Below, one piece after another: positions 16,471-26,025 of a DNA stretch of 56,304 nt. A program made the translations under genes and the position numbers. Every line of letters starts with the position of its first letter. Within the stretch, counting starts at the first letter, position 1. Under the pieces are notes generated by a model. The model saw nothing but the letters and a program-made list of their open reading frames with translations. It had not been told where the DNA came from and did no database searches. This stretch comes from CAYOHR01 sp964512145 (GTDB lineage Bacteria > Bacteroidota > Bacteroidia > Flavobacteriales_G > JALEGO01), in assembly GCA_964512145.1 (NCBI GenBank), contig CAZEIM010000018.1, positions 1 through 56,304 on the forward strand, in the 5' to 3' direction.

Positions 16471-17815
16471 ACTACATTCCCATATAAATCGAACTCCGTT
16501 GCTTCTTTAATTTTTACGTTTGCAAAATCTCCTAAACGCACATAATTATCTTTTTTATGCACCCAAACTTCATTATCCACCTCGGGTGAATCATATTCAG
16601 TTCGACCTACAAAATAATCTCCTTCAACTCTATCAAATAAGGTTTTAAACGTTTTACCAACTTTTTTTTCGTTTAATTGAAGGGAAATTGTTGATTGAGT
16701 ATCCATAATTTCTTGTGCTCTAGCTTTTTTAATTTTTTCAGGAACATCATCTTTTAATGAAAATGCGTGGGTATTTTCTTCGTGCGAATAGGTAAAAACT
16801 CCCAATCTATCAAACCTCATCTCTTCAATCCATTCTTTAAGCTCATCGAAGTCTTGTTGAGTTTCTCCCGGATATCCGCATATAAATGTAGTTCTAATGG
16901 CTATATCAGGTACTTTTTGACGAATTTCTTGAATTAAGTCGGTGGTTTTTTGTTTATTTATTCCTCTTCGCATAGATTTTAAGACCTGTGTAGAGATATG
17001 CTGAAGTGGTATATCTAAGTATTTACATATATTATCTTTTTGATTCATAACATTAAATACATCCATAGGAAAGCCCGAAGGAAATGCNNNNNNNNNNNNN
17101 NNNNNNNNNNNNNNNNNNNNNNNNNNNNNNNNNNNNNNNNNNNNTCTATACCCTCTACATCTGAAAGTCTATCTAACAATTCAGCTAAACTTCTTTTTTT
17201 TTTTTTTTCTAATCCATAATAGGTAGAGTCTTGAGCAATAAGAATTAGTTCTTTAACCCCTTGTTTTGCTAATTGAGATGCGTTGTGTACCAAATTTTCC
17301 ATCGGAGTAGATACGTGTTTACCGCGCATGATAGGGATAGCACAAAAAGAGCATGGCCTGTCGCACCCTTCCGAAATTTTAAAATAGGCAAAATGTTGGG
17401 GAGTAGTTAAAAGCCTTTCACCTAATAATTCGTGTTTATAATCGGCTTTTAAGGTTTTTAATAGTTTGGGTAAATCTCTAGTTCCAAAGTATGCGTCAAC
17501 TTCTGGTATTTCTTGTTGAAGTTCGGGTTTATATCTTTCGGATAAGCAACCTGTTACTAAAAGTTTTTCAATATATCCCTTTTTTTTAGCTTCGGCAAAT
17601 TGTAAAATAGTGTTGATAGATTCTTGTTTAGCATTTTCAATAAACCCACAAGTATTAATAATTACAATATTCGCATCGTCTGATTCCGATTCATGCTCAA
17701 CGGTAAATTGATTAGCCTTTAGCTGATTCATTAAAACTTCTGAATCGTAAATATTTTTTGAGCAACCTAAGGTAACTACGTTAACTTTATTTTTTTTGAG
17801 AGTTTTAGTTTTCAC
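16467..17815 (-). CDS. rimO: Ribosomal protein S12 methylthiotransferase RimO (interrupted by an assembly gap)
   Basis: Radical-SAM enzyme adding a methylthio group to the conserved Asp of ribosomal protein S12. The N-terminal UPF0004 domain has NVVTLGCSKNIYDSE (about 12-26) and INTCGFI, with further Cys in VTGCLSERY. The radical-SAM cluster motif CDRPCSFCAIPIMRG is intact. The C-terminal TRAM domain ends FDLYGNVV. The run of N at 17088-17144 splits the frame: the two halves differ by one base. In relatives the missing segment is about seven residues (EWIRLHY) between VEGI and AFPSGFPMDV, about 19 bases, which restores the frame; so I treat the gene as intact. It overlaps bshC by 4 bases. Confidence 0.93.
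17088..17144. other. Assembly gap inside rimO
   Basis: 57 N. Frame arithmetic requires the true gap to be 1 modulo 3; the conserved sequence suggests about 19 bases. Confidence 0.9.
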
Positions 17816-17903
17816 AGGTCAAATTACGCTGTATTATTAATAATTTGCAAATTTTTTAGATTATTTAGCATTATAAATTCCTTATGCTAATTTCTTTTAT
17901 CCT

Positions 17904-19273
17904 TTATGATATGCTATGGTGGGTATAATGATGCATGATTTTTTCCAGAAACGTATCACTTTCAATGTTTTGAAGAGCACTTTCGTCTTGCAAAAACAAA
18001 TCCATTACTTTTTGCTGTTCGTTTCCTTTTTTTAATGCTTCTGAATAAGGTATTTCAGGCGAAAAGGTAACCATAGAANNNNNNNNNNNNNNNATGGAAT
18101 CCATTGTTGTGGAAACTTTTGCTGTAATAAACGTTCAATATTTTTTTGTCGAATAAATTTTGGAGAGGCCACCAAGTCGCGCATTTCTATAAAATTTTGC
18201 AAAGCTAAATCACAAATAGCATCAGCATCCTTTTTTCGCTCATTGGAAAATCGAGTAAATATTTTATCCCATTGATTGTTTTCTTCAGAAATGATTTTAT
18301 CTAATACTAAACAATCTTCAAATCCACAATTCATACCCTGTCCGTAAAAAGGAACTATAGCGTGTGCGGCATCGCCCATTAGCAATACTTTGTCGGACAC
18401 ATTCCATGGACTACATTTTACAATCATTAAATTTGACACAGGGTTTTCATGAAATTCTTGTTCTAAGTTTGGAAATAATGGAACCGCGTCAGGGAATTCA
18501 TTTTCAAAAAACTGTTTAAAACTAACCCATTCTGAAATTTTTTGAAAACTATTTTCACCTGTATGTGCTAAAAACAAGGTACATGTAAAGGTCCCGTCAG
18601 GATTTGGCAACGCTATCATCATAAAATCCTTACGTGGCCAAATATGAAGTGCATCATGTTGTAATTTATGCGTTCCATCAACATTTGGTAACATACTGAG
18701 CTCTTTATATCCATGACTTATGTATGCTTGTTCATAATTAAACAAAGGAATGTTAAGCATTTTGTTTCTTATGGCCGAGTAAGCACCATCGGTTGAAATA
18801 ATGTGATGATACTTTTTATGCGTAATTTCTTTGCTAACTGTGTTTTCAAAATATACCGTATTTTCTTTTAAATCAACATCCACACACGTTTCATTAAAAA
18901 ATAATTCAATAGATGTGTTTTTCCTTGCTTCTTCAATTAGCGTAGTATTTAATTTACTTCTCGACACGGAGTAAATGGCTTGTCCGGTTTTTCCGTAAGG
19001 CTGAAAGTTAGTATTTCCATGAATATCATGTATAATTCTTCCATACATAGGCATCGCAATACTTTCAATAGTGCTTTTTAAGCCAACATACTCCAATGCT
19101 TTCCATCCTCTATCAGACAATGCCAAGTTTATCGATCTTCCTCCTACATAACCTTTTGAGCCTGGGTCTGGTCTTTTTTCATAAATTTCTACCGGAAATC
19201 CTCTTTTAGATAAAAACAATGCTTCCAGCACACCCACTAATCCACCTCCTATGAGGGTTATTTTTTCTTTCAT
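17904..19273 (-). CDS. kmo: Kynurenine 3-monooxygenase (interrupted by an assembly gap)
   Basis: FAD-dependent hydroxylase turning kynurenine into 3-hydroxykynurenine with NADPH and oxygen, in tryptophan breakdown or eukaryote-type NAD synthesis. The N-terminal dinucleotide-binding motif ITLIGGGLVGVLEALFLSKRG, GGRSINLALSDRG, the FAD-ribose motif VLLMGDAAHAIVPFYGQGMN and the C-terminal SMVTFSPEIPYSEA are all typical. The run of 15 N at 18079-18093 throws the C-terminal 57 residues out of frame. Relatives read WIPLYSMVTF here; WIP ends before the gap and SMV starts after it, so four bases (coding LY) would restore the frame. It overlaps the DAHP synthase stop by 4 bases (ATGA). No other kynurenine-pathway gene is present in the window. 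Confidence 0.93.
18079..18093. other. Assembly gap inside kmo
   Basis: 15 N. The expected WIPLYSMVTF sequence implies a real gap of four bases. Confidence 0.85.
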
Positions 19274-20373
19274 GTAATGCTATTTTTAGTATTTGCAATA
19301 TCCTTATGATATACTTCTGTTTGTAAGCGAATCGATTCTTTATGAATTACCTGTAAAAATTCTTTAATAAATTCTTCGTATAGCTGTAAATTTTTAGCCC
19401 ATTGGGTTCTGCTATTCATGATTTCTTTCCATCGTTCTAACTGTAGTATAGTTAAATCATGCTCTTTTTTGTAAGCGCCAATTTTTCTTACATAATTTAG
19501 TCTTTCAAAAAGTAAATGAATAAGATGTTCATCAATTTCATCCACAAACCCACGTAAAATTTTAAGCTCTTGATGTTGTTGTAGTTCCGTGGAATGTTCA
19601 TGCCTAATCTCTAAACTATGAATAAGTTGACCTAGCTCAACGGGGGTAATTTGTTGTTGGGCATCGCTTTTAGCTTCAGGTGGGTTACTATGAGTTTCAA
19701 TCATGAGGGCATTTATATCTAAATCTAATGCTTTTTGACAAACTTCTTTCAACAGGGATGGTTTTCCGGCTATATGACTAGGGTCGCATATTAATGGAAC
19801 AGTCGGAAATTGGGTTTTAATTTCTAAAGCCATTTCCCATTTTGGAGCATATCGATATTTTGTTTTATCAAACCATGAAAATCCCCGATGGATGACTGCG
19901 ATATTTTTAGTCTCTGATTTTAATATTCTTTCAATAGCACCTATCCATAACGATAAATCTGGATTAATGGGGTTTTTTATAAAAACAGGCAAATTTGTCC
20001 CTTTTAAAGCATCGGCAATTTCTTGAACCGAAAATGGATTTACGGTGGTACGGGCACCAATCCATATTGCATCAACACCATATTTTAAACATTTTTCGAC
20101 ATGATGAGCGTTAGCAACTTCTGTAATTACTTCAAATCCAAATTTTTCTTTTACTGTTAACAACCAGGGTAATGCAGCCTCTCCAAATCCCTCAAAAGCA
20201 TTTGGTCTGGTTCTTGGCTTCCAAATTCCGGCTCTAAAAACTTTAGTTATGCCTTGTTTTTGTAAACCAGCTGCTGTTTGAAGCATTTGCTCTTCGCTTT
20301 CTGCACTGCATGGTCCGGCAATAACAAAAGGCTTTGAAAACGTATTATTAAAAAAATCTTGTAATGATTGCAT
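19270..20373 (-). CDS. Bifunctional DAHP synthase / chorismate mutase type II
   Basis: 367 residues. The first about 260 form a KDO8P/DAHP-synthase barrel with FVIAGPCSAESEEQML (15-30), KVFRAGIWKPRTRPNAFEGF and LICDPSHIAGK, giving DAHP from PEP and erythrose-4-phosphate, the entry to aromatic synthesis. The C-terminal about 90 residues are an AroQ-type chorismate mutase helical domain (LRGFVDEIDEHLIHLLFERL, RKIGAYKK), giving prephenate. This fusion is common in Bacteroidota and lets prephenate regulate flux. It is the first gene of a leftward run with kmo; the pairing of an aromatic-synthesis gene with a tryptophan-degradation gene is odd. The serine hydrolase gene upstream ends 21 bases before its start. 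Confidence 0.94.
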   Translation of the reverse strand: MQSLQDFFNNTFSKPFVIAGPCSAESEEQMLQTAAGLQKQGITKVFRAGIWKPRTRPNAFEGFGEAALPWLLTVKEKFGFEVITEVANAHHVEKCLKYGVDAIWIGARTTVNPFSVQEIADALKGTNLPVFIKNPINPDLSLWIGAIERILKSETKNIAVIHRGFSWFDKTKYRYAPKWEMALEIKTQFPTVPLICDPSHIAGKPSLLKEVCQKALDLDINALMIETHSNPPEAKSDAQQQITPVELGQLIHSLEIRHEHSTELQQHQELKILRGFVDEIDEHLIHLLFERLNYVRKIGAYKKEHDLTILQLERWKEIMNSRTQWAKNLQLYEEFIKEFLQVIHKESIRLQTEVYHKDIANTKNSIT

Positions 20374-20394
20374 GTTATAGAAACAACAAGTTGT

Positions 20395-21765
20395 TCATAA
20401 AGGTTGTTTAACAGCCGGTAAAAGTTTATTTAAAAAGGTTCTTAAACTCCAAGCTTTAGACTCAGAAGCTAAGCCGAGCCTTACAATTACCATTTTTTTT
20501 GAGGGAATAATTACTACGTTTTGTCCCTGATATCCAGATGCATAAAAAATATCGTTGGGTAGTTCGGGCCATCTAACTGCCGGAGTATTTTCACTTTTGC
20601 TTGCATTTAACCAAAAATGAGCTCCATACATTAAACTATCTGAATTTATTGCAGGAGTTTTAGTATAATTTACCCAATCACTCAGAAGTATTTGTTCTTG
20701 ATTCCAATATCCATTGTGAAGATATAAGAGTCCAAATTTAGCCCAATCTCTAGCTGTTGCATATGAAAAGGAAGATCCCACCCAATATCCTTTTGCATCT
20801 GGTTCAATGACCATGCTATTCATGCCTATTTTATAAATAAGCCGATTGTAAACGTTATTAAATGTATTATTTTGTTGCTTATTATGAATAATTTTTGATA
20901 AAACATTGCTGGTTCCACTGGAATAATACCATGTTTTTCCGGGATCATCGATTAGTTTTTGAGATACCGGTGACTCTACCACAGAATAGCTATTAAATAA
21001 CATATTAGTGGCTAAGCTTGGTTTTCCATATTCCTCTTCAAAATATAATCCACTACTCATTTGTAGTAAATGATTAACCGTAATGTTTTTTCTATCATCA
21101 TTCCAGTCTTCTAGAAGATTAGCTTCTTGTAGGCTTAACTCTCCATTTTTTATCATAACTCCAATGTATGCGCTTAAAAGACTTTTCGTCATAGACCAGC
21201 CTAAAAAACGAGTGTTTTCATTAAACCCCGGGGCATATTGCTCAGCAATAACCGTGTCGTTATATATCACTAATATAGCTCGTGTATTTTGGAGCATGTT
21301 TTCATTAGGTTCACTAAACGCATAATCCAACGCATTTTGTAACAAAGAATAATCAATAACAGAGACGTTATTGTACACTTTAAAATTATTTCCGTAGGGA
21401 TAATTTACCGAATCACTTAAATTTTGTGGTTTTGCAGTAATGCCAACCGGCTTTAACTCCTGTTCTTTGTTTTCGGAATATAAAGTACAGCCTAAACCCT
21501 CTCTGAAAACAGCTGTTTTTTTAAACATACCCAATACAGAAGTGTGAACCATTTTATGTTGTTTATCAACTTCTTTGGTTACGATAACAAAATCAGAAAG
21601 ATCCTCTTCAACACAATGTTGAATACTTCTTTCCGAAACAAAAGTGCAGGAACATAAGTTTTTGGCGTTATACCCATTTAAAATAGGCAAAATTTTAGAG
21701 CCATAATACACTCCAAACCCAATCAAAACTAAAAGCAATAACAATAGGATTTTTTTAATTTTCAT
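20395..21765 (-). CDS. Serine hydrolase, beta-lactamase class C family
   Basis: About 456 residues. The N-terminal segment KIKKILLLLLLVLIGFGVYY is a signal anchor, so the enzyme faces the periplasm. Class C/esterase motifs: catalytic SMTK (SxxK) in FLGWSMTKSLLSAY, YSSGTSN (the YxN-type motif) and a late GYQGQNVV segment in place of KTG. Such proteins act as esterases, D-aminopeptidases or penicillin-binding proteins; substrate unknown. I prefer ATG 21765 over 21774 because a perfect -7 box at 21792-21785 would leave a 14-base leader. It may be the first gene of the run to the DAHP synthase (21-base spacing). Confidence 0.85.
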   Translation of the reverse strand: MKIKKILLLLLLVLIGFGVYYGSKILPILNGYNAKNLCSCTFVSERSIQHCVEEDLSDFVIVTKEVDKQHKMVHTSVLGMFKKTAVFREGLGCTLYSENKEQELKPVGITAKPQNLSDSVNYPYGNNFKVYNNVSVIDYSLLQNALDYAFSEPNENMLQNTRAILVIYNDTVIAEQYAPGFNENTRFLGWSMTKSLLSAYIGVMIKNGELSLQEANLLEDWNDDRKNITVNHLLQMSSGLYFEEEYGKPSLATNMLFNSYSVVESPVSQKLIDDPGKTWYYSSGTSNVLSKIIHNKQQNNTFNNVYNRLIYKIGMNSMVIEPDAKGYWVGSSFSYATARDWAKFGLLYLHNGYWNQEQILLSDWVNYTKTPAINSDSLMYGAHFWLNASKSENTPAVRWPELPNDIFYASGYQGQNVVIIPSKKMVIVRLGLASESKAWSLRTFLNKLLPAVKQPL

Positions 21766-21784
21766 GAATACCATTATTTGACAC

Positions 21785-21792
21785 CAAAAATA
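21785..21792 (-). promoter_or_regulatory. -7 promoter box of the serine hydrolase gene
   Basis: Perfect TATTTTTG on the minus strand; predicted transcription start near 21779. It supports the ATG at 21765 as start. Confidence 0.5.
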
Positions 21793-21884
21793 CAGTATAA
21801 TTATGGTTTAATAAGAATTTGAGAAGAAAAAACTTACTATAAATACATTGTATCATCTGACGTTTCTAATTTAAAGATACACCT

Positions 21885-23489
21885 TTAAATTTTTAATTCA
21901 TTACACAAGAGCATTAACTGTTCGTTAGAAATATTTTTTCCGGATCGAATATACTGAATGGTTTGGTATATCAATTCTGCCTTTTTAAACTCCTTATTTT
22001 CGGTAAAAAAATGATATAAAGCATTCCAGGTGTATAAAAAGTTAGGGTCTATCCATAACGCCTTTTTCCATTCTTCTAATGCCAAATTATACTCCTGCAT
22101 ATCTAAATATACATTTCCTAAATTATGGTGGGGTTGAGGAAATGCATCGTTCAATTGTATAGATTTTTTATAGAACTGGATGGCTTTGTGTGGCTTGTTA
22201 TTGTCTGAATAATACATGGCTAAATTATTATATACCCTGGTTGAGGGCAAATAGTTTATTTCATTCAAATAAAAAGCCTCGATATTTTCCCATTGTTGAT
22301 TTCTTAGAAAAGTACGAACAGAAAAAAGAATAAAAAATAATACCAAAATCCATTTTAAAACAGGGTGTTTATATATTGGATAGCGGAGTAAAATAAAACA
22401 AATAGAAATAATTGCACCTATACTTGGAACATACAGCCAATGCTCTAAATACATAGCATTTAATGGAATAATTCCGGTAAAAGGCAATAAAGCCAAAATA
22501 AAAAACCCTAAACCAAACAATGCAATTGGATACTTGTGCCTCTTTATACATAAATATAGCAGAGTAATACCAAAAATATAGGAAATGACGGCTTTATAAG
22601 TAACCCAGTTTGTAAAGGCAACATAAGGTTTTTCATAATGTAAATGCCATGGAAAAAAAAACATTTGTATATAATTTGGAAATACATTTAAAAATGTAGA
22701 AATACGTAAACTCAAGTGTTTGGTGTATGCGTTGTTTTCTGTGGTCAATCCTAAGGATTCAGAAAAATTAAACACTGAAAATTTTAAATAAACATAACTC
22801 AACGCCAAAACTCCAACTACAAAAAGTAAGAAAAATTCTAGGGAATAACCAGGTTTTTTAAAATTTCGAATATATAAGTAATACCAAACCAAAAGCGGAA
22901 ATATAACCACCATATTTTCTTTGGTAAATAAGGCTAAAATAACAAAAACCGTAGTTAATATAAAAAAACCATATTTTAAAATTATTTTTTTCTGGACAAT
23001 AATTTGATGATAAGAGCATAATGAAATTAATAAAAACATAAGAGACAATGGGTCTGCTAAACCCGAAATGTACGAAACCGCTTCTGTATGAATAGGATGT
23101 ATTAAAAAAATACCGGCACCAATAAAAGCGACTTCTATGGAAGATAAAATACTTTTAAAAAAAGTAAACAATAAAATTGCATTGACTATGTGTATGCATA
23201 CATTCATAAGATGAAACCAAATACTATTTAAGCCCACCATTTTGTTTAAAAAAGCATACACAACCTGTTGATTTGGTCGATAAAAATTTCCTTTTATTCC
23301 TGCTCCTTCTGTTACACTTGAGGAATATATTTTTTTGATTTTACCTTGTAAAACATATTCGTTTTTTTGTATAAAATGCTCATCATCAAACAAAAAAGGA
23401 CCTTTTATAGCAGGCATGTAAATTAGTAACCCTATAAAAAGGTAAATACATACTATTATAATATAGTTTTTATGGGATACGCTTAGCAT
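21885..23489 (-). CDS. PMT-like (GT-C) membrane glycosyltransferase with C-terminal TPRs
   Basis: 534 residues with about ten membrane segments over 1-370, then soluble TPR repeats (about 400-515: YNNLAMYYSDNNKPHKAIQF, PHHNLGNVYLDMQEYNLALE). After the first membrane segment FLFDDEHFIQKN supplies the acidic pair found in the first external loop of GT-C O-glycosyltransferases, and IHPIHTEAVSYISG is typical of the TMTC/PMT-like branch. It probably transfers a sugar from a lipid carrier to exported proteins or glycans. It is expressed alone, from a promoter box at 23505-23498. The gap 21775-21884 holds only the serine hydrolase promoter. Confidence 0.82.
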   Translation of the reverse strand: MLSVSHKNYIIIVCIYLFIGLLIYMPAIKGPFLFDDEHFIQKNEYVLQGKIKKIYSSSVTEGAGIKGNFYRPNQQVVYAFLNKMVGLNSIWFHLMNVCIHIVNAILLFTFFKSILSSIEVAFIGAGIFLIHPIHTEAVSYISGLADPLSLMFLLISLCSYHQIIVQKKIILKYGFFILTTVFVILALFTKENMVVIFPLLVWYYLYIRNFKKPGYSLEFFLLFVVGVLALSYVYLKFSVFNFSESLGLTTENNAYTKHLSLRISTFLNVFPNYIQMFFFPWHLHYEKPYVAFTNWVTYKAVISYIFGITLLYLCIKRHKYPIALFGLGFFILALLPFTGIIPLNAMYLEHWLYVPSIGAIISICFILLRYPIYKHPVLKWILVLFFILFSVRTFLRNQQWENIEAFYLNEINYLPSTRVYNNLAMYYSDNNKPHKAIQFYKKSIQLNDAFPQPHHNLGNVYLDMQEYNLALEEWKKALWIDPNFLYTWNALYHFFTENKEFKKAELIYQTIQYIRSGKNISNEQLMLLCNELKI

Positions 23490-23497
23490 TTATTGTT

Positions 23498-23505
23498 CAA
23501 ATATA
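23498..23505 (-). promoter_or_regulatory. -7 promoter box of the glycosyltransferase gene
   Basis: Perfect TATATTTG, 8 bases before the start codon, implying an almost leaderless message since the first membrane helix begins immediately after the Met. Confidence 0.5.
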
Positions 23506-23605
23506 TTAGTAAATTAAATGATTTAAAAAACAGAATTAAACGTTTGATTTTTGGGACTATTTTATATTTTTCTTTTCCTTTTTAAATATAAAAAGTTGTG
23601 TAATG

Positions 23606-23613
23606 TATATTTG
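23606..23613 (+). promoter_or_regulatory. -7 promoter box of the deoC operon
   Basis: Perfect TATATTTG; predicted start near 23619, just before ATG 23629. It argues against the longer frame beginning at 23551. Confidence 0.55.
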
Positions 23614-23628
23614 CTAAAAATAATATTC

Positions 23629-24525
23629 ATGGGATTTATGTCCAGCCAAAATATTACAGTAGATCAGGTAATGATTGAAGAGCGTGTAGCTCGTTTTCAA
23701 ACCAGAAGCATAAAAAATAACTCCAAAATGCAGGCTATGCATTTAGCCTTAAGTATGATTGATTTAACCACGTTAGAAGGAAAAGATTCCCCACAAAAGG
23801 TTAAACAAATGTGCTATAAAGCAGCGCACTTACATGATAGTATTCCTAATTTACCGCATGTAGCGGCTGTTTGCGTATATCCCTCTATGGTTAAAACAGC
23901 AAAACTTGCCCTTCAAGGCACTTCTATAAAAGTCGCATCCGTTTCTACCGCCTTTCCAAGTGGACAAGCCCCTTTAAACATAAAATTACAGGATACTTCA
24001 TTTGCGGTTGATGAAGGAGCCGATGAAATTGATATGGTTATTTCTAGAGGTAAATTTTTATCGGGAGAATATACCTATGTTTTTGATGAAATTTCCGCAA
24101 TTAAAGAAGCTTGTAAAAACGCTCGCTTAAAAGTAATTTTAGAAACGGGAGAATTAGTGACTTTGGATAACGTTCGTAAAGCCAGCGATATAGCCATTGC
24201 TGCAGGAGCCGATTTTATTAAAACATCTACCGGAAAAATTCAACCTGCAGCTACTATGCCGGTTACCCTAGTAATGCTCGAGGCCATTAAAGACCACTAC
24301 CTTAAAACCGGGAATATGATAGGTATGAAGCCTGCCGGAGGCATATCTACCGCTAAGTTGGCCATACAATATTTAGTTATGGTAAACGAAACACTAGGCA
24401 CTGCCTGGATGAATAATAATTGGTTTCGTTTTGGTGCCAGCAGTTTAGCCAACGATATATTAATGCAAATTGCTAAACAACAAACGGGAATATATCAGTC
24501 TAAAGACTATTTTTCAATCGATTAA
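23629..24525 (+). CDS. deoC: Deoxyribose-phosphate aldolase
   Basis: Class I aldolase splitting 2-deoxyribose-5-phosphate into acetaldehyde and glyceraldehyde-3-phosphate. About 298 residues from ATG 23629; 23638 is also possible. The longer frame from 23551 lies upstream of the promoter box. Typical segments: IDLTTLEG (the usual IDHT is IDLT here), VCVYPSMV, VSTAFPSGQAP, GADEIDMVISRG, VILETGEL and GADFIKTSTGK, where the Lys of FIKTS forms the Schiff base. The class is slightly longer than E. coli DeoC. ALDH follows after 2 bases, so the acetaldehyde made here can be oxidised by its neighbour. Confidence 0.95.
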   Translation: MGFMSSQNITVDQVMIEERVARFQTRSIKNNSKMQAMHLALSMIDLTTLEGKDSPQKVKQMCYKAAHLHDSIPNLPHVAAVCVYPSMVKTAKLALQGTSIKVASVSTAFPSGQAPLNIKLQDTSFAVDEGADEIDMVISRGKFLSGEYTYVFDEISAIKEACKNARLKVILETGELVTLDNVRKASDIAIAAGADFIKTSTGKIQPAATMPVTLVMLEAIKDHYLKTGNMIGMKPAGGISTAKLAIQYLVMVNETLGTAWMNNNWFRFGASSLANDILMQIAKQQTGIYQSKDYFSID

Positions 24526-24527
24526 AC

Positions 24528-26012
24528 ATGCTAAAAGAAAAAACAAAAAAAAACACCAAAACCTCCTTGTTGAATAAGGATATTTGGAAGTACGACCCTG
24601 CTCCGGAAAGTACGGATCACATTAAAATTAACCCTTCATATGATTTATTTATTAACGGAAGCTGGAAAAAACCAAAAAGCAGTAAATATTTTAATACCAT
24701 TAATCCAGCCAATGAGCAAGTTTTATCAAAAATTGCTCAGGCAAATAAAGAAGATGTAGATGATGCTGTAAAATCGGCTCGAAAGGCGTATAATAATGTT
24801 TGGTCAAAAATGCCTGCTAAAGAGCGTTCAAAATACTTATTTCGAATTGCTCGCTTAATACAAGAAAAATCGAGAGAATTTGCAGTAATCGAAACCTTAG
24901 ATGGAGGTAAACCCATTCGTGAATCGAGAGATATTGATATTCCATTAGCTTCGGCACACTTTTTTTATTATGCCGGATGGGCGGATAAATTAAACTATGC
25001 TTTTCCTAATAGAAATCCGAAGGCTTTAGGTGTAGCAGCACAAATTATTCCTTGGAACTTTCCGTTACTCATGGCAGCTTGGAAAATCGCCCCTGCATTA
25101 GCTTGTGGTAATACAGTAGTATTAAAACCTGCCGAAACCACTTCTTTAACGGCATTAAAATTAGCCGAACTTTTACAAGAAGCCGAATTACCGGAAGGTG
25201 TTGTAAATATTATTACAGGAGCAGGCGATACAGGTGCTGCATTGGTAAATCATCCCGATGTAAATAAAATTGCTTTTACCGGATCTACACACGTTGGTAA
25301 ACTCATTCATAAAGCAGTAGCCGGAACGTCTAAAAAACTTACCTTAGAGCTAGGTGGTAAAGCTGCCAACATTATTTTTGCCGATGCGCCTATTAATCAA
25401 GCAATAGAAGGAGTAATTAACGGCATATTTTTTAATCAGGGTCATGTATGTTGTGCAGGGTCTAGATTGTTTGTAGAAGAATCTGTATGCGAAGAAGTTG
25501 TACAAAAGTTAAAACATAGAATTTCTACGCTAATAGTGGGCGACCCCTTGGATAAAAATACCGATGTAGGTGCTATTAACTCCAAAGAACAGCTTGGCAC
25601 GATCGAAAATTATATAAATATTGGTATGTCCGAAGGTTCAGAAATGTATCAACCAGATGGTCTATTGCCCTCAAAAGGATACTGGTGTAAACCTACATTG
25701 TTTTTAAATATGTCACAATCAAGCAAAATAGTTCAAGAAGAGATTTTTGGTCCCGTTCTTACCATACAAACCTTCAGAACCATAGATGAGGTTATTGAAA
25801 AGGCCAATAATATACCCTATGGTTTATCGGCTGGTGTTTGGACGGATAAAGGGTCTAAAATATTTAATTTAACCTCAAAAATGCGTGCCGGGGTAGTGTG
25901 GGCAAACACATACAACAAATTCGACCCAACTTCCCCATTTGGGGGCTATAAAGAAAGTGGGTTTGGCAGAGAAGGGGGGTTGCAAGGACTATCAGCATAT
26001 CTTAGTTTTTAA
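24528..26012 (+). CDS. Aldehyde dehydrogenase, catalytic partner of an ALDH16-like pair
   Basis: 494 residues with the complete ALDH fold: FINGSWKKPKSSKYFNTINP, oxyanion-hole PWNFPLLMAAWK, LELGGKAANI (catalytic Glu), GHVCCAGSRL (nucleophile Cys) and EEIFGPVLTIQTF. NAD(P)-dependent oxidation of an aldehyde to acid; the position 2 bases after deoC makes acetaldehyde the likely substrate in deoxyribose use. It is followed after 13 bases by a second, shorter ALDH-like frame without a catalytic half. The two together have the domain order of ALDH16 proteins, where they are fused in one chain. Confidence 0.93.
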   Translation: MLKEKTKKNTKTSLLNKDIWKYDPAPESTDHIKINPSYDLFINGSWKKPKSSKYFNTINPANEQVLSKIAQANKEDVDDAVKSARKAYNNVWSKMPAKERSKYLFRIARLIQEKSREFAVIETLDGGKPIRESRDIDIPLASAHFFYYAGWADKLNYAFPNRNPKALGVAAQIIPWNFPLLMAAWKIAPALACGNTVVLKPAETTSLTALKLAELLQEAELPEGVVNIITGAGDTGAALVNHPDVNKIAFTGSTHVGKLIHKAVAGTSKKLTLELGGKAANIIFADAPINQAIEGVINGIFFNQGHVCCAGSRLFVEESVCEEVVQKLKHRISTLIVGDPLDKNTDVGAINSKEQLGTIENYINIGMSEGSEMYQPDGLLPSKGYWCKPTLFLNMSQSSKIVQEEIFGPVLTIQTFRTIDEVIEKANNIPYGLSAGVWTDKGSKIFNLTSKMRAGVVWANTYNKFDPTSPFGGYKESGFGREGGLQGLSAYLSF

Positions 26013-26025
26013 TATTTTAAACGAC

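Noticed and set aside
17045..17144. Programmed frameshift in rimO or kmo
   Set aside because: The frame changes coincide exactly with N-runs and are explained by wrong gap lengths.
23551..23628. A longer deoC start at 23551
   Set aside because: The added 26 residues lie upstream of the perfect -7 box at 23606-23613 and are not part of the aldolase fold.
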